Shown here: positions 50,390 through 59,548 of the stretch, piece by piece
Numbering within the stretch: position 1 is the first letter of the stretch
How the letters are laid out: each line of letters opens with the position of its first letter
Assembly (NCBI GenBank): GCA_021463145.1
Contig: JAJTWZ010000017.1
Span: 1-64,000 of the forward strand
DNA from: Blastocatellia bacterium
Lineage (GTDB): Bacteria; Acidobacteriota; Blastocatellia; UBA7656; JADIYM01
DNA: 64,000 nt
Direction: 5' to 3'
Position numbers and translations under genes: made by a program
Notes under the pieces: generated by a model
The model's database searches: none
Told to the model about the DNA's origin: nothing
Seen by the model: the letters and a program-made list of their open reading frames with translations, nothing else

Positions 50390-51457
50390 CTACTTCCGTT
50401 TGTCGACGTTGCGCATCGCCTTGTGGATCGCCTTCCACTTCCGCTTCTGTGCAAGCTGGGCATTGGCGTCGCGCCGCGTCTCGAGAAACGCCGCCTCCTT
50501 TTCGAGCGCCCGGAAGTTCGCGAAGCGGTCCGCGTCCATGCGGCCCTCCGCGATGGCGTCGACCACTGCGCAGCCGGGCTCGCCCTCGTGCCGGCAGTCG
50601 TTGAACCGGCAGCCAGACGCGACCTCCGTCACGTCGTCGAACGCCGCCCGGATGCTCTCCTCGTCCGACCAGACCGACAGCTCGCGCATGCCGGGCGTGT
50701 CGATGAGCAGCGCGCCGCCGGGTAGCACGACGAGCTCACGACGTGTCGTCGTGTGCATCCCGCGCTGGTCGTGCTCGCGCACGGCGCCCGTCTTCAGCGC
50801 TTCGCTCCCGAGCAGCCGGTTCGCGATCGTCGACTTGCCGACGCCCGACGAACCGATGAGCGCCACCGTCTCTCCCGCGACTAGCCATGGCGCGAGCAGC
50901 GCGACCGGATCGTCCTCGCGCGCGCTCATCGCGACGGTCTCGGCGCCGCCTGATCGCGAACGCACGGACGCGACGACGCCTTCGAGGTCGTCGCAGACGT
51001 CCGCCTTGTTGAGGACGATCACCGGCCGCGCGCCGCTCGCTCGCGCAACCGCCACGTATCGCTCGATCCGGCGGATGTTGAAGTCGCCGTCGAGGCCGGT
51101 GACGAGGAAGACCGTGTCGACGTTCGCCGCCACGACCTGCGGTTCGGCACGGTTGCCGGCTGCCTTGCGCACGAACGCCGTCTCGCGCGGCAGGACCGCG
51201 ACGATCGACCACCCGTCGCCCGCTGGCTGTACCGCGACCCAGTCGCCGACGGCCGGCAGCGCGGTGCGATCCATCGCGTTTCGCCGGAGGCCCGCGGCGA
51301 CCGACGCCGCGATCTCACCCCGCTGCGTAACGAGCCGCTGGACGCCGCGATCCTGCGCGACGACCCGGCCCGGAATGTTGCCCTGCAATGCGTGCGCCGA
51401 AATCGCGTCGCGAAAACACGCACGCCAACCGATCAGTTCTAACTCCACGTCCGTCAT
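50390..51457 (-). CDS. rsgA: Ribosome small-subunit-dependent GTPase A
   Basis: The 355-residue protein shows the circularly permuted GTPase order: NKAD (G4, 150-153), SAR (G5), then GSSGVGKST (G1, 202-210) and DTPG (G3, 253-256). It has an OB-fold N-terminal domain and the C-terminal zinc site C283/C288/H290/C296. RsgA checks late 30S ribosome assembly. The ATG at 51457 is chosen as it fits family length; the frame extends 43 codons upstream. Confidence 0.95.
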   Translation of the reverse strand: MTDVELELIGWRACFRDAISAHALQGNIPGRVVAQDRGVQRLVTQRGEIAASVAAGLRRNAMDRTALPAVGDWVAVQPAGDGWSIVAVLPRETAFVRKAAGNRAEPQVVAANVDTVFLVTGLDGDFNIRRIERYVAVARASGARPVIVLNKADVCDDLEGVVASVRSRSGGAETVAMSAREDDPVALLAPWLVAGETVALIGSSGVGKSTIANRLLGSEALKTGAVREHDQRGMHTTTRRELVVLPGGALLIDTPGMRELSVWSDEESIRAAFDDVTEVASGCRFNDCRHEGEPGCAVVDAIAEGRMDADRFANFRALEKEAAFLETRRDANAQLAQKRKWKAIHKAMRNVDKRK

Positions 51458-51596
51458 CTCCTTGTCGAAGGGACCAGCCGGTCCCGAGACACACGTCTCC
51501 CGCTCTGGCAGCGGAACGGAGTGCGACGGAGTCAGGCAATCATAGGCTCGGCCCGGAACGTACCAGAAGCGCCGGCGCGCCGGCAATCCGGAGCGG

Positions 51597-52250
51597 CTAT
51601 CGCCGCGGCAGCAGGTCCCGCTCGAGGGTATCGAGGACGGCGGCAGCCGCCTTGAGTCCGGTCTCGGTCGGGGAAAGCGCCTGTCCGCCGCGCGCGCCGA
51701 TCGTTGGCCCGCGGCTGGAGTAACCGTCGTAGGAACGAAAGTAGATGCGAGCCTGCGTGCGGACCTTCGCCGTCACGGGTTCGAAGAGCACGTAGTGCGC
51801 GACGAGCAGCGAGTTGTCCGAATTCGGCAACGCCGCGGGGTCGTTCGAGTCGATGTCGAACGAGAACTCGAACCATAGAACGTATCCATTCGTCGAGGCT
51901 TTGGCCTTATCGATTGCCGCCTTGCGAGAGAGTTCGCCACCGGGCATCGTCGTCGCGAAACTCGACTCGCCGATCTCGCGTGCGCACGCGGCGACGACCG
52001 CATCGCAGACGTCCTGCCGTATGCCGAAGCTGGCCCGGTATTGGGCGGCGAGGATCTCGATTTTCTCTCCGTCTGGGGTTGGAACCGGAACCGGCGCTTC
52101 GGGCGCAGCCGACGGTGCGGTTGCAGGTTCGGACGCCGGTGGAGAAGTAGACGGCCGCGTTCTGGGAATCCGCCGGCCGGATTGCGCGGCCATAGTCGTG
52201 GACTGCCACGCGAGCAGCAGGACGACGCAGACGGCCAGGGCCGAGCGCAC
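51597..52250 (-). CDS. Secreted Pro-rich protein of unknown function
   Basis: The 217-residue precursor has a signal peptide (MRSALAVCVVLLLAWQSTTMAA) and a Pro/Ala/Thr/Ser-rich linker (about 30-58). A compact C-terminal domain follows with two cysteines (DVCDAVVAACARE), which may form a disulfide, and the strand YVLWFEFSFDID. No family is recognised. It starts 4 bp after the stop codon of the upstream gene, so the two form an operon. Confidence 0.7.
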   Translation of the reverse strand: MRSALAVCVVLLLAWQSTTMAAQSGRRIPRTRPSTSPPASEPATAPSAAPEAPVPVPTPDGEKIEILAAQYRASFGIRQDVCDAVVAACAREIGESSFATTMPGGELSRKAAIDKAKASTNGYVLWFEFSFDIDSNDPAALPNSDNSLLVAHYVLFEPVTAKVRTQARIYFRSYDGYSSRGPTIGARGGQALSPTETGLKAAAAVLDTLERDLLPRR

Positions 52251-52254
52251 GCGC

Positions 52255-52584
52255 TTATGCCGCGCCCGCGCGACGCACGCTGATGCGCACGAGCGGCGAT
52301 GTGATGACCTGGCTGAATCCCGACACGTCGGTTGGCACGGTCAGAAAGAACGCGGCGCGGGCGCCGAGCCTTACGCCGGCCTCCCAGATGTCACGGGTGG
52401 GCAGCAGCGAACCTGAAAAGACCGCGTCGCGCGGATGAGGCACGTTGCCTCCCGTCAGGCTGCCGCGTCGATTCGCCCGGTCGACGACGGTGAAGGTGTA
52501 CACGCTCCGGCCTGTCTCCATCACGAGCATGTCGCTCTGGAGCAAGTCGGAAAAGAGGACCTCCTGGACAGAGTCACTCGACAT
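52255..52584 (-). CDS. Small conserved-looking protein of unknown function
   Basis: The 109-residue protein (MSSDSVQEVLFSDLLQSDML..., with a MVMETGRSVYTFTVVD core, RRGSLTGG and a beta-rich end) has no signal peptide, membrane span or known motif that I recognise. GAGGG lies close before the ATG. It is first in a two-gene unit with the secreted protein at 51597 and divergent from the glycosyltransferase. Confidence 0.65.
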   Translation of the reverse strand: MSSDSVQEVLFSDLLQSDMLVMETGRSVYTFTVVDRANRRGSLTGGNVPHPRDAVFSGSLLPTRDIWEAGVRLGARAAFFLTVPTDVSGFSQVITSPLVRISVRRAGAA

Positions 52585-52760
52585 GGTCCCTCGTACGTGA
52601 TGCCTGGTCCGCGCAATGTCCGCCGATTCGCGCGCATTCTAATGCGACTTACCGGAAAAAGGGAACAACGCCGTCCGCGTGCGCGTGGGGTTTGCACGCA
52701 CCCCGAACCTCATGCAAAGGTGTGCGGGCCGCGGCGAGAATTCCATCGACCGGATGCCCG

Positions 52761-54431
52761 ATGACCGATCGCTATCGCGTTCGTCCCAGCTCGTTTTACG
52801 TTGCGCTCACCCTGGTCGTCATCGCAGGGTTTGCGCTCCGCGTCTGGGGCAATCGATTCGGGCTGCCTTTCCTTTACCACGAGGACGAAGCCGAGATCGT
52901 CCAGCGGGCGTTACGAATGCCTGTCGACGGACCCGGTCCAGGCTGGTTTCGTTACCCTACGCTCTACCTGTACGTGCAGGCCGTCGTCTACGTCATCGTC
53001 TGGGGCGCTGAGCGAGTCCTGGGATCGGCTCGGGAGTACGCTGCGTTCGCCGACGCCGTGTCGGTCGACCCGACGATCGTTTATACAGCGGGGCGCACCG
53101 TTACAGCCGCATTCGGCGCTGCAACCATCGCGGCAGCAGGAATCGCAGCGCGACGATTCGCCTCTTTCGGACCTCGATCACGGGATCTCGCGGGCCTGGC
53201 GGCCGCGTCTCTCGTATGCATCGAGTTGCTGCAGGTCGGGCACTCGCACTTCATCACGGCGGACATCCCGATGACCTTCGTGGCTGTCGCGGCGTTGGGC
53301 GCGGCCGGTTGGTGCGCATCGTCTCGAGAGGCGGGCTCGGTAACCGCCTACGCGGTAGCGGGGGCGCTCGTAGGCATTGCCGCGTCCATCAAGTACCCGG
53401 CGGCTCTCTCCGCGGTCGGGGTCGTGGCGGTGTACATCCAGCAGGTCGACTGGCGATCGGGCGCGGTCGTTCGAAGATTGACGAGAGACCTCCGTCTGCC
53501 CGCGGCAGGGGTGTCGGCGCTGGTCGCGTTCGTTCTCGGATCGCCCTACGTGATCCTCGACTGGCGGACTTTCCTGCGCGACCTTGGCGCGGAAGCGGCG
53601 CACATGCGTGCCGGGCATCTCGGGTTCGAAATCGTTCAGAATCACTGGGCGGAGGTACTGGCCAACTTTGCGGAGTCGGGCAATCTCGCCCTCGTCGTGC
53701 TTGCGGTGGCCGGCGCAGTGACGGCGTTCCGTGCGCGCGACGTCTTCGGCCGCGCGCTGGCCGTGACCCTCGCGGTATGGTTCGCAGCCGCTGTGACATC
53801 GAACGTGTTCTTCGCGCGATACTGCATTCCCATGCTGCCGATCGCGGCTGTGCTCGGAGCCCACGCAATCACGACCGCGTCGCTCTGGCCGCGAAGCCGG
53901 GCCGCTTCCGAGGCCGTCGCTTGCGCCGGACTGGTGCTTGCGCTGGCTCTGCCGTCCTGGCTCGTCGCGCACAGGCTGGCCCTGTTCACGGCTGCCGACA
54001 CGAGAACTCAGGCGCGTACCTGGGTCGACGAGAACCTGGGCGAAACCGGCGCGCTTGTCGCACTCGAGTGGAAGTCGATTCCGCGGCGTCCAGCCGGATT
54101 CGACGTTGCCGAAACCACGCCGCTGGTCTACGACGCCGGCACGCTGCGAAATGCCGGTGTTTCCTACGTTGCCATTACGGACCGGCTCTATCGCCGGCTG
54201 TTGCGCGCGCCGGGCATCTACCCGAGTCAGTATGCGTTCTACAAAGAACTGCTCGCGACCGGTACGCTGGTCGCCACTTTTACGCCGTACGCCGACGAAC
54301 ACAACCTTCTGGTTGCGGACGAGTACGGCGCGCCGTCCGTTTTGAAGGTGCGGGAAGCGGCGCCGTGGTCGGACCTGGTGCGTCGCGAGCGGTCTGGTCC
54401 GGTGATCCTGGTGTTCCGGATCGCCGGCTGA
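52761..54431 (+). CDS. ArnT/PMT-like membrane glycosyltransferase
   Basis: The 556-residue protein has about 10-12 membrane spans and the GT-C signature in the first periplasmic loop, LPFLYHEDEAEIVQRAL with D42 as likely catalytic acid, as in protein mannosyl- and ArnT-like transferases that use polyprenyl-phosphate sugars. FVLGSPYVILDW is seen mid-protein. Acceptor and sugar are unknown. The ATG at 52761 fits the start of the first span. Confidence 0.85.
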   Translation: MTDRYRVRPSSFYVALTLVVIAGFALRVWGNRFGLPFLYHEDEAEIVQRALRMPVDGPGPGWFRYPTLYLYVQAVVYVIVWGAERVLGSAREYAAFADAVSVDPTIVYTAGRTVTAAFGAATIAAAGIAARRFASFGPRSRDLAGLAAASLVCIELLQVGHSHFITADIPMTFVAVAALGAAGWCASSREAGSVTAYAVAGALVGIAASIKYPAALSAVGVVAVYIQQVDWRSGAVVRRLTRDLRLPAAGVSALVAFVLGSPYVILDWRTFLRDLGAEAAHMRAGHLGFEIVQNHWAEVLANFAESGNLALVVLAVAGAVTAFRARDVFGRALAVTLAVWFAAAVTSNVFFARYCIPMLPIAAVLGAHAITTASLWPRSRAASEAVACAGLVLALALPSWLVAHRLALFTAADTRTQARTWVDENLGETGALVALEWKSIPRRPAGFDVAETTPLVYDAGTLRNAGVSYVAITDRLYRRLLRAPGIYPSQYAFYKELLATGTLVATFTPYADEHNLLVADEYGAPSVLKVREAAPWSDLVRRERSGPVILVFRIAG

Positions 54432-54517
54432 GCGAGGACATCCGCTGCGGGACGAGACTGTCCACGGATCGTCCCGGCTACCGATGAGCTACAGATGCAG
54501 CAGGTCCACGTGCGCAT

Positions 54518-54549
54518 GATCAGTACCGCGAGCGCCAGCGAGCGGGTCC
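54518..54549 (+). repeat. GATCAGTACCGCGAGCG-type dispersed repeat
   Basis: GATCAGTACCGCGAGCGCCA followed by GCGAGCGGGTCC, as at 59138-59170 and inverted at 9200-9231. The CGCGAGCG/GCGAGCGG halves can form a small stem. It marks the outer edge of the duplicated RRM segment. Confidence 0.75.
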
Positions 54550-54691
54550 GCTCGCCTGTTTGGGCTGTGCCTTGCACCCTCGATCTCCGCAGGATCGGTA
54601 TCGCGAGCGCAGGCGAGTGGCAGCGAGATCGTCTTGTCAGTCCCAACTTTGCCCGGTACATCCAGAGCAGGGCGCTCCAGGTTCACCTCTG

Positions 54692-54732
54692 AAAAAGCGA
54701 GAGCCCCGGATGAGGATTCCTCACCGGGGCTC
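54692..54732 (-). terminator. Duplicated RRM terminator
   Basis: GAGCCCCGGTGAGG and CCTCATCCGGGGCTC on the minus strand form the same hairpin as at 59867-59906, followed by TCGCTTTTTC. It stands behind the truncated RRM copy and would be used only if that copy were transcribed. Confidence 0.8.
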
Positions 54733-54764
54733 GTTTGCAGCGCGTCTACGAAGCTGTTACCAGC

Positions 54765-54991
54765 GGCCGCGGCCGCCACCACCGCCACGACCGCCGCCAC
54801 CGCGGTTGCGCGGTTCCATCGGCTTGGCCTCGTTGACGGTCAAAGCGCGGCCGTCAATCTCCTTGCCGGAGAACTGCGCGGTAGCGGCTTCACCCTCGGA
54901 CTTCGAGCTCATCTCGACGAAGCCGAACCCACGGGACTGGCCCGTGTCACGGTCCGTGATAATGCGGCAGCTATCGACGGTTCCAGTTCGC
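54765..54991 (-). pseudogene. 5'-truncated RRM RNA-binding protein gene
   Basis: On the minus strand this encodes GTVDSCRIITDRDTGQSRGF, then GFVEMSSKSEGEA and a tail ending RGGGGGRGRW-stop. It is more than 90% identical to codons ~26-97 of the intact gene at 59549-59842. The first ~25 codons, with the RNP2 strand, are absent and replaced by the terminator of the TonB gene; no start codon precedes it in frame. It is silent as it stands but intact from the break to the stop. Confidence 0.9.
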
Positions 54992-55001
54992 AGAAATGAA
55001 A

Positions 55002-55046
55002 AGAGCCGGGAGAAGTAGCGACCGGATCGCCACTTCTCCCGGCTCT
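55002..55046 (-). terminator. Rho-independent terminator of the TonB receptor gene
   Basis: AGAGCCGGGAGAAGT and ACTTCTCCCGGCTCT form a perfect 15-bp stem with a 15-base loop, followed on the minus strand by TTTTC. It begins 12 bp after the receptor stop codon and abuts the truncated RRM copy. Confidence 0.9.
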
Positions 55047-55057
55047 GATCTGCCGCG

Positions 55058-58000
55058 CTAGAACGAGTACTTCAGCGCGAACTGAATGACCCTGGCCGGC
55101 GTGGACGTCTCGACCGCGGATCCGAACCCAGGGTTGAAGAGAGTCCGGATCGGGATGCCGTAGTTCGTGCGATTCAGGAGGTTGAAGACCTCGGTTCGGA
55201 ACTCGAGGTTGTGGTCGTCACTGAACCGGAAGCTCTTCGTAACCGCCGCGTCCCAGTTGAGCTGGCCGTCGGCACGCACCGTATTGCGGCCGACTGCGCC
55301 GTTCTGCCCGTCGATCAGCAGGATGCCGTTCGGCGTGAAGGCGAAGGCGTACGAGACGTAGTCAGTCAGCCTGTAGTTTGCGGGCAGGGACACCCGCTGC
55401 GGTCCGTGGCTGTCGATGAAGGTAAGGCCGTTCGTCGTAAGCGGGCGGTCCGTCAGGTTTCCGTCGAGGTTGGAATCGAACGGCACGTTGAGCGTGAACG
55501 GCTGGCCGGTTGCCCCCTGGGCGATCGACGAGACCTGCCATCCGCCGAGCCAGAACGCGGCGTCGTCGAAATCCGAAGTCGTGACGTCACGATAAATCGG
55601 CAGATCCCAGATGAACGACGCCGCGAATCGATGCCTCACGTCGAAGCCCGCCGACGCTCGCTCTGCCGCCAGGTTGAACGAGTCCTGGGCGATTACCGGT
55701 GCGCCCGCGATCGGGAACACGTCGGAGACCTCGTCGATCGCGTGCGAATACGTGTACGAGAACGTGTACATGTAGCCGTTCGAGTAACGCTTCTTCGCCT
55801 CGATCTGCAGGGCGTGGTAATTCGAGTTGGCAGAGTTCTCGAATCGTTGAATCGCACCGAGGAATGGATTCGGCCGCGACTGGAGCAGCGTCTGAACCAG
55901 GTCGGCGACGACGAGCGGCGGGCCCTGCTCGTATGGCGTACCCGGAGCTGCCACGACAGTCGGAAGGAACGGAGTGACGTTCGGCCCGAGGTTCGGTGTC
56001 GTGAGACGCGTGAGCTTGTTGCCCTTCGTTCCGACGTAGGCCGCCGAGATCGTGTAGTCGTTGAGGAACTGATGCTCGAGCGTCAGGTGCCACTGCTGCA
56101 CGTATGGAGTTGCGATGTCGGCCTCCGGAAGAGTGATCGCCAGGCCGCCGACTCCGAGGCTCTGCGCCACGAGCGTGCCGATGAGCGCGCCGAAGTCCGC
56201 CTGCCTCCCGCCGAACTGGTTGAGCGTTCCGGGAAGGATGAGCGGAACCTGGGCACGGTTACGGGTCAGTACGAGCGTGGAAGGCGCCGGAAGGTTGAAC
56301 ACGTTCGTTCCGAGGAAAGAAGGGTCGACGTTGATCGGCACTTCGTCGGGAAAGACGTTTCTGGACTGGCTGACGACGGCGCCGAGGATCGAGTCGAAAT
56401 AGACGCCATATCCGCCGCGCACGACCGTTCGTCCGTCGGACCAGGGATCCCACGCGAATCCGAGATGCGGACCGAAGTTGTTCGGATCGTTCTCGTAGAT
56501 CTTTTCGCGCCCGCCGTATAGACCCGCGACGGCATCGACCGCCTGGTTGTAGAAGAAGGTCGAACCGGGACTGTCGACTTCGGAACCGCCCGTTGCCGGC
56601 ACGTTGCTGAGCGAGAGCGAATCCTCGATCAGGTTGTCTGCCTCGGTCGGGACGGTGTTGTACTCGTAGCGCACGCCGTAATCGAGCACGAAATTAGGCG
56701 CGACCTTCCACGAGTCGTTAAAGAAGAAGTTAAGTTCCGCGAATCGCAGCTTGATGCTGGAATCGGACTGTTCTCGCGAGATGACCTGGAAAACCGACGA
56801 GGGAACACCGACAGTAGCCAGTTGGGTGCCCGTGAGCGCGAGAATGCTCGACCGCGCATCGAACCCGAAAGGAATCGTCTGGTTGCCGGTCGCCGTGAGA
56901 AATCCGAAGGCTTGGATACCGTTTCCGTAGACTACCTGCGGCCGGTAGTTGCGGTCGACGAAGCTGTCGAGTCTCTGCAGACGGACATCGCCGCCGAACT
57001 TCATCGAGTGGCTTCCAACCGTCCACGACATCGAGTCGGCGAATTGGAACGTGTTGTTCGTCCGGCCCTGCGGGAACGTGAAGACGTCGACGCCGACGGG
57101 ACTGAACGGCTCGATGATGAGTTGGCCGATCGGAGTCGTCGATGAAGGGAAGACGAGCGGCCCATTGGGGGTGTTGACCAGGACGTTGGAGCTGGCCTCG
57201 AATGTGAATGGGCCGAGGGGGTGTTCGGGGAATGCGAGCTCGGTCCGGCCGTACGAGAAGCGCGCCTGGTTGAAGAGCGTGTCGGAGAGGGCCGTGTCGA
57301 GAATGAGCGACAGGTTGTGGGTCTGGGTCTCGGAATTGATCGTGGAGTTGATCGCACGATTGACGGAAGGCAGCACGCGGTCGTCGTCCGTGAAGTTGTA
57401 GCGGACGTTGAGGTCGTTACTGTCGTTGAACTTGTGCGTGACCTTGAACGACACGATGTTGCCGTTGCCACTCGAAGGCAGCTGCTGCGTGTAGGTGTTC
57501 TCGCCGTACGGGCCGCCGGGGTTGTTCGGCAGCGGATAAAGGCTCAGAACATTGGCGCCGAGCGGCGTGGAACCCGATTCGGTGGAGTAGGCGATCGTCG
57601 CGAAATCGGCGAACGGGAGGGGCCGGAGCACCCCGAACGACGGGAGGTTGAGGAAGCGCCGGGCGCCAAGTGTGGGCGTCGAGAAATGTTGCTCGACGGA
57701 CGAATTGATGTCCTGTCTTTCGTAGCTCGCGAAGAACTGCGTACGGTCCCGGACGATCGGGCCGCCGATGACGAATCCGGCCTGTACACGGGTGTACGGA
57801 CTTTCTCCGCCCGACGCGCCGCCTGTGAAGTCGTAGGCGTTCCGGGCGTTAAGGCTCGAGTCCGTGAAGAAGCCGTAAAGCGTGCCGTGGAATTCGTTGG
57901 CACCGGTCCGCGACACGGCGTTCACCTGAGAACCGACGTTGCGGCCGGACTCCGCGTCCCAGAGGAGCGTGGAGAGCTGGAATTCCTGGACCGACTCGAT

Positions 58001-58798
58001 CGACTGCGGGATCAGCGACACGAAGCCCTGTCGTCGAACGCCGACGTCGGGGTCGTTGTTGTCTGAACCGTCTACTGTGAAGTTGTTGGCGCGGGCGCGA
58101 GCGCCATTGACCGAAAACTGTCCGGCCGTGCCGATGCCGAAGCCGACGCCAGGACCTCGAACGCCAGGGACGTAAGGAGCCGCCGCAACGCCGGGCACGA
58201 GAAGCGCAAGCTCGTCGAACGAGCGCGTTTCGGTCGTGCCGCCGAGCGGCAGGGAGTGAACCTGCTCGATCGCGAAGTTACCGCGGCGCGTCGGATCGTT
58301 CGTGTTGATAAGGCTCGCGCGTCCTTCACCCTCGGTGCGCGTGGACGGTGTGACGACCTGCCCGCCGGGACCCGTCACCGGCCCGGTCGTGGGTCCGGTC
58401 GTAGGCCCGGTCGTAGGTCCGGCCGTTCCGGCTGCGCCGAGCGTTATAGGCGGCACCAGGTTTGTCGTCGAGTTGAGCGGGATGGGGAACCCGGTTATCT
58501 GATTGTCAGTGAAGCCGGCGAACGATGCTCGAATCGTGTATCGGCCGGGAGGCATGAATGGAATCCTGTAGCTTCCATCGGCGGCCGTGAGCGTCGATCG
58601 CGAGTTTCCATTCAGCTCGTTGCTGGCCGTGACGCGGGCGCCACCGAGCGGTTCGCCGGTCGGCTTGTAGACGGTTCCGACGAGCGTTCCGGACGTCGTC
58701 TGTGCTGCCGCGCGCGGTGTCGCATAGATACCGAGCACGAAAACGATGGAAACGAGCGCAAGCGACTGCCTGGCGCGCAGGGAAAATGAGGACAACAT
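55058..58798 (-). CDS. Oar-type TonB-dependent receptor with carboxypeptidase-regulatory-like domain
   Basis: The 1246-residue protein has a signal peptide (to about 32, PRAAAQ). A carboxypeptidase-regulatory-like domain follows (about 35-115, GTLVGTVYKPTGEPLGGARVTAS...PGRYTIRASFAGF), then a (GPTT)n linker near 128-140, a plug domain (about 165-300, FSVNGARARANNFTVDG.DNNDPDVG) and a long barrel ending in aromatic F. Such Oar-like receptors import or export large substrates across the outer membrane with TonB energy; the ligand is unknown. AGGAGGAG precedes the ATG. It lies between inverted copies of the RRM gene. Confidence 0.92.
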   Translation of the reverse strand: MLSSFSLRARQSLALVSIVFVLGIYATPRAAAQTTSGTLVGTVYKPTGEPLGGARVTASNELNGNSRSTLTAADGSYRIPFMPPGRYTIRASFAGFTDNQITGFPIPLNSTTNLVPPITLGAAGTAGPTTGPTTGPTTGPVTGPGGQVVTPSTRTEGEGRASLINTNDPTRRGNFAIEQVHSLPLGGTTETRSFDELALLVPGVAAAPYVPGVRGPGVGFGIGTAGQFSVNGARARANNFTVDGSDNNDPDVGVRRQGFVSLIPQSIESVQEFQLSTLLWDAESGRNVGSQVNAVSRTGANEFHGTLYGFFTDSSLNARNAYDFTGGASGGESPYTRVQAGFVIGGPIVRDRTQFFASYERQDINSSVEQHFSTPTLGARRFLNLPSFGVLRPLPFADFATIAYSTESGSTPLGANVLSLYPLPNNPGGPYGENTYTQQLPSSGNGNIVSFKVTHKFNDSNDLNVRYNFTDDDRVLPSVNRAINSTINSETQTHNLSLILDTALSDTLFNQARFSYGRTELAFPEHPLGPFTFEASSNVLVNTPNGPLVFPSSTTPIGQLIIEPFSPVGVDVFTFPQGRTNNTFQFADSMSWTVGSHSMKFGGDVRLQRLDSFVDRNYRPQVVYGNGIQAFGFLTATGNQTIPFGFDARSSILALTGTQLATVGVPSSVFQVISREQSDSSIKLRFAELNFFFNDSWKVAPNFVLDYGVRYEYNTVPTEADNLIEDSLSLSNVPATGGSEVDSPGSTFFYNQAVDAVAGLYGGREKIYENDPNNFGPHLGFAWDPWSDGRTVVRGGYGVYFDSILGAVVSQSRNVFPDEVPINVDPSFLGTNVFNLPAPSTLVLTRNRAQVPLILPGTLNQFGGRQADFGALIGTLVAQSLGVGGLAITLPEADIATPYVQQWHLTLEHQFLNDYTISAAYVGTKGNKLTRLTTPNLGPNVTPFLPTVVAAPGTPYEQGPPLVVADLVQTLLQSRPNPFLGAIQRFENSANSNYHALQIEAKKRYSNGYMYTFSYTYSHAIDEVSDVFPIAGAPVIAQDSFNLAAERASAGFDVRHRFAASFIWDLPIYRDVTTSDFDDAAFWLGGWQVSSIAQGATGQPFTLNVPFDSNLDGNLTDRPLTTNGLTFIDSHGPQRVSLPANYRLTDYVSYAFAFTPNGILLIDGQNGAVGRNTVRADGQLNWDAAVTKSFRFSDDHNLEFRTEVFNLLNRTNYGIPIRTLFNPGFGSAVETSTPARVIQFALKYSF

Positions 58799-59137
58799 GT
58801 CTCCTCCTAGCTGATATCTGTGTTGAAATCTCGCTGGGCGCAGCGCCCGGCCGGTTGACGCGGGAAGGACCCCGCACGTGTTCGTAACTTCAATGGTTTC
58901 TACTCCCTGGCGAGCAGAGGTGTCAAGTTGCGGGGAGCGGGAAAGTCGATGGCATCGGCGGCGGTTTCAGGGGCTGGCGGGGCAAGGGAATAGCCCGGGC
59001 AGGAGAGCGGCTTGGACCCTGTCCTCAGTCGTCCGCATTGGCATCCGGGTGAGCCTCGAGAACCGCACGTAATGCGAGCTGGTGCGTTCACAGGTCAGCG
59101 CCCTGCACTCTCGGCATGGCACTCGTTGCGTGAGCAG

Positions 59138-59170
59138 GGATCAGTACCGCGAGCGAAAGCGAGCGGGTCC
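59138..59170 (+). repeat. GATCAGTACCGCGAGCG-type dispersed repeat
   Basis: GGATCAGTACCGCGAGCGAA then AGCGAGCGGGTCC, the third good copy in the window. It lies in the divergent gap upstream of the RRM gene. Confidence 0.75.
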
Positions 59171-59374
59171 GCGCGCGAGTCCGAGCCCTGATTGGCGCCC
59201 TCGCCGTACGCTGGATCCATGCGGCGGGGTGCGCAGGACCAGCACTTAGCACGCCGTGACCGGGGCGATGACTCGAGTCCGAGGCCCGCCCGGCAGCCTA
59301 CAGTATCCGTAATCCCCGTAAAGAATTAGTTTCGGCTTTCCCAGCGAGCCATGGTACGGTGAGTACGCGTCAAT

Positions 59375-59394
59375 GCCACGCAACGTTGCGTGGC
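59375..59394. promoter_or_regulatory. 20-bp perfect palindrome
   Basis: GCCACGCAACGTTGCGTGGC is fully self-complementary. It lies 155 bp upstream of the RRM start. It could be an operator for a dimeric regulator, or a hairpin in a long RRM leader. Confidence 0.7.
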
Positions 59395-59523
59395 TGTCCT
59401 CTCCGCCGAACCTCGGGGCAGCAGGAACCCATTGAAGACGTCAGTGTTCACCGTGGATTTGCTTGCGCCCGTGCCCTGAAAGTTCTCTCGCAGACTCCAG
59501 CCGCTCGAGTTCCTCAGCCGATC

Positions 59524-59537
59524 CCTTTTCGAAAAGG
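59524..59537 (+). promoter_or_regulatory. Palindrome overlapping the RRM ribosome-binding site
   Basis: CCTTTTCGAAAAGG is a perfect 14-bp palindrome, and its right half contains the only Shine-Dalgarno-like bases (AAAAGGA) before the ATG at 59549. Folding would sequester the ribosome site, so translation may depend on temperature or on RNA-binding factors. This is inference from sequence symmetry. Confidence 0.5.
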
Positions 59538-59548
59538 ATTACCGATTC

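Larger units (their letters stand above)
54432..55001. other. Inverted partial copy of the RRM gene region
   Basis: There is no intact gene in this stretch. It holds, on the minus strand, a 5'-truncated copy of the RRM gene (54765-54991), a copy of that gene's terminator (54692-54732) and dispersed-repeat sequence down to 54518. The homology to 59619-60127 is high throughout, except for a missing block of about 70 bp. Confidence 0.85.
58799..59548. other. 750-bp divergent intergenic region between receptor and RRM gene
   Basis: No gene is convincing. The region holds a dispersed repeat (59138-59170), a 20-bp perfect palindrome (59375-59394) and a 14-bp palindrome next to the RRM ribosome site (59524-59537). 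Promoters of both divergent genes must lie here. Confidence 0.65.

Noticed and set aside
54634-54999. 121-codon plus-strand frame over the truncated RRM copy
   Set aside because: Antisense of the RRM remnant; the same false frame appears opposite the intact RRM gene.
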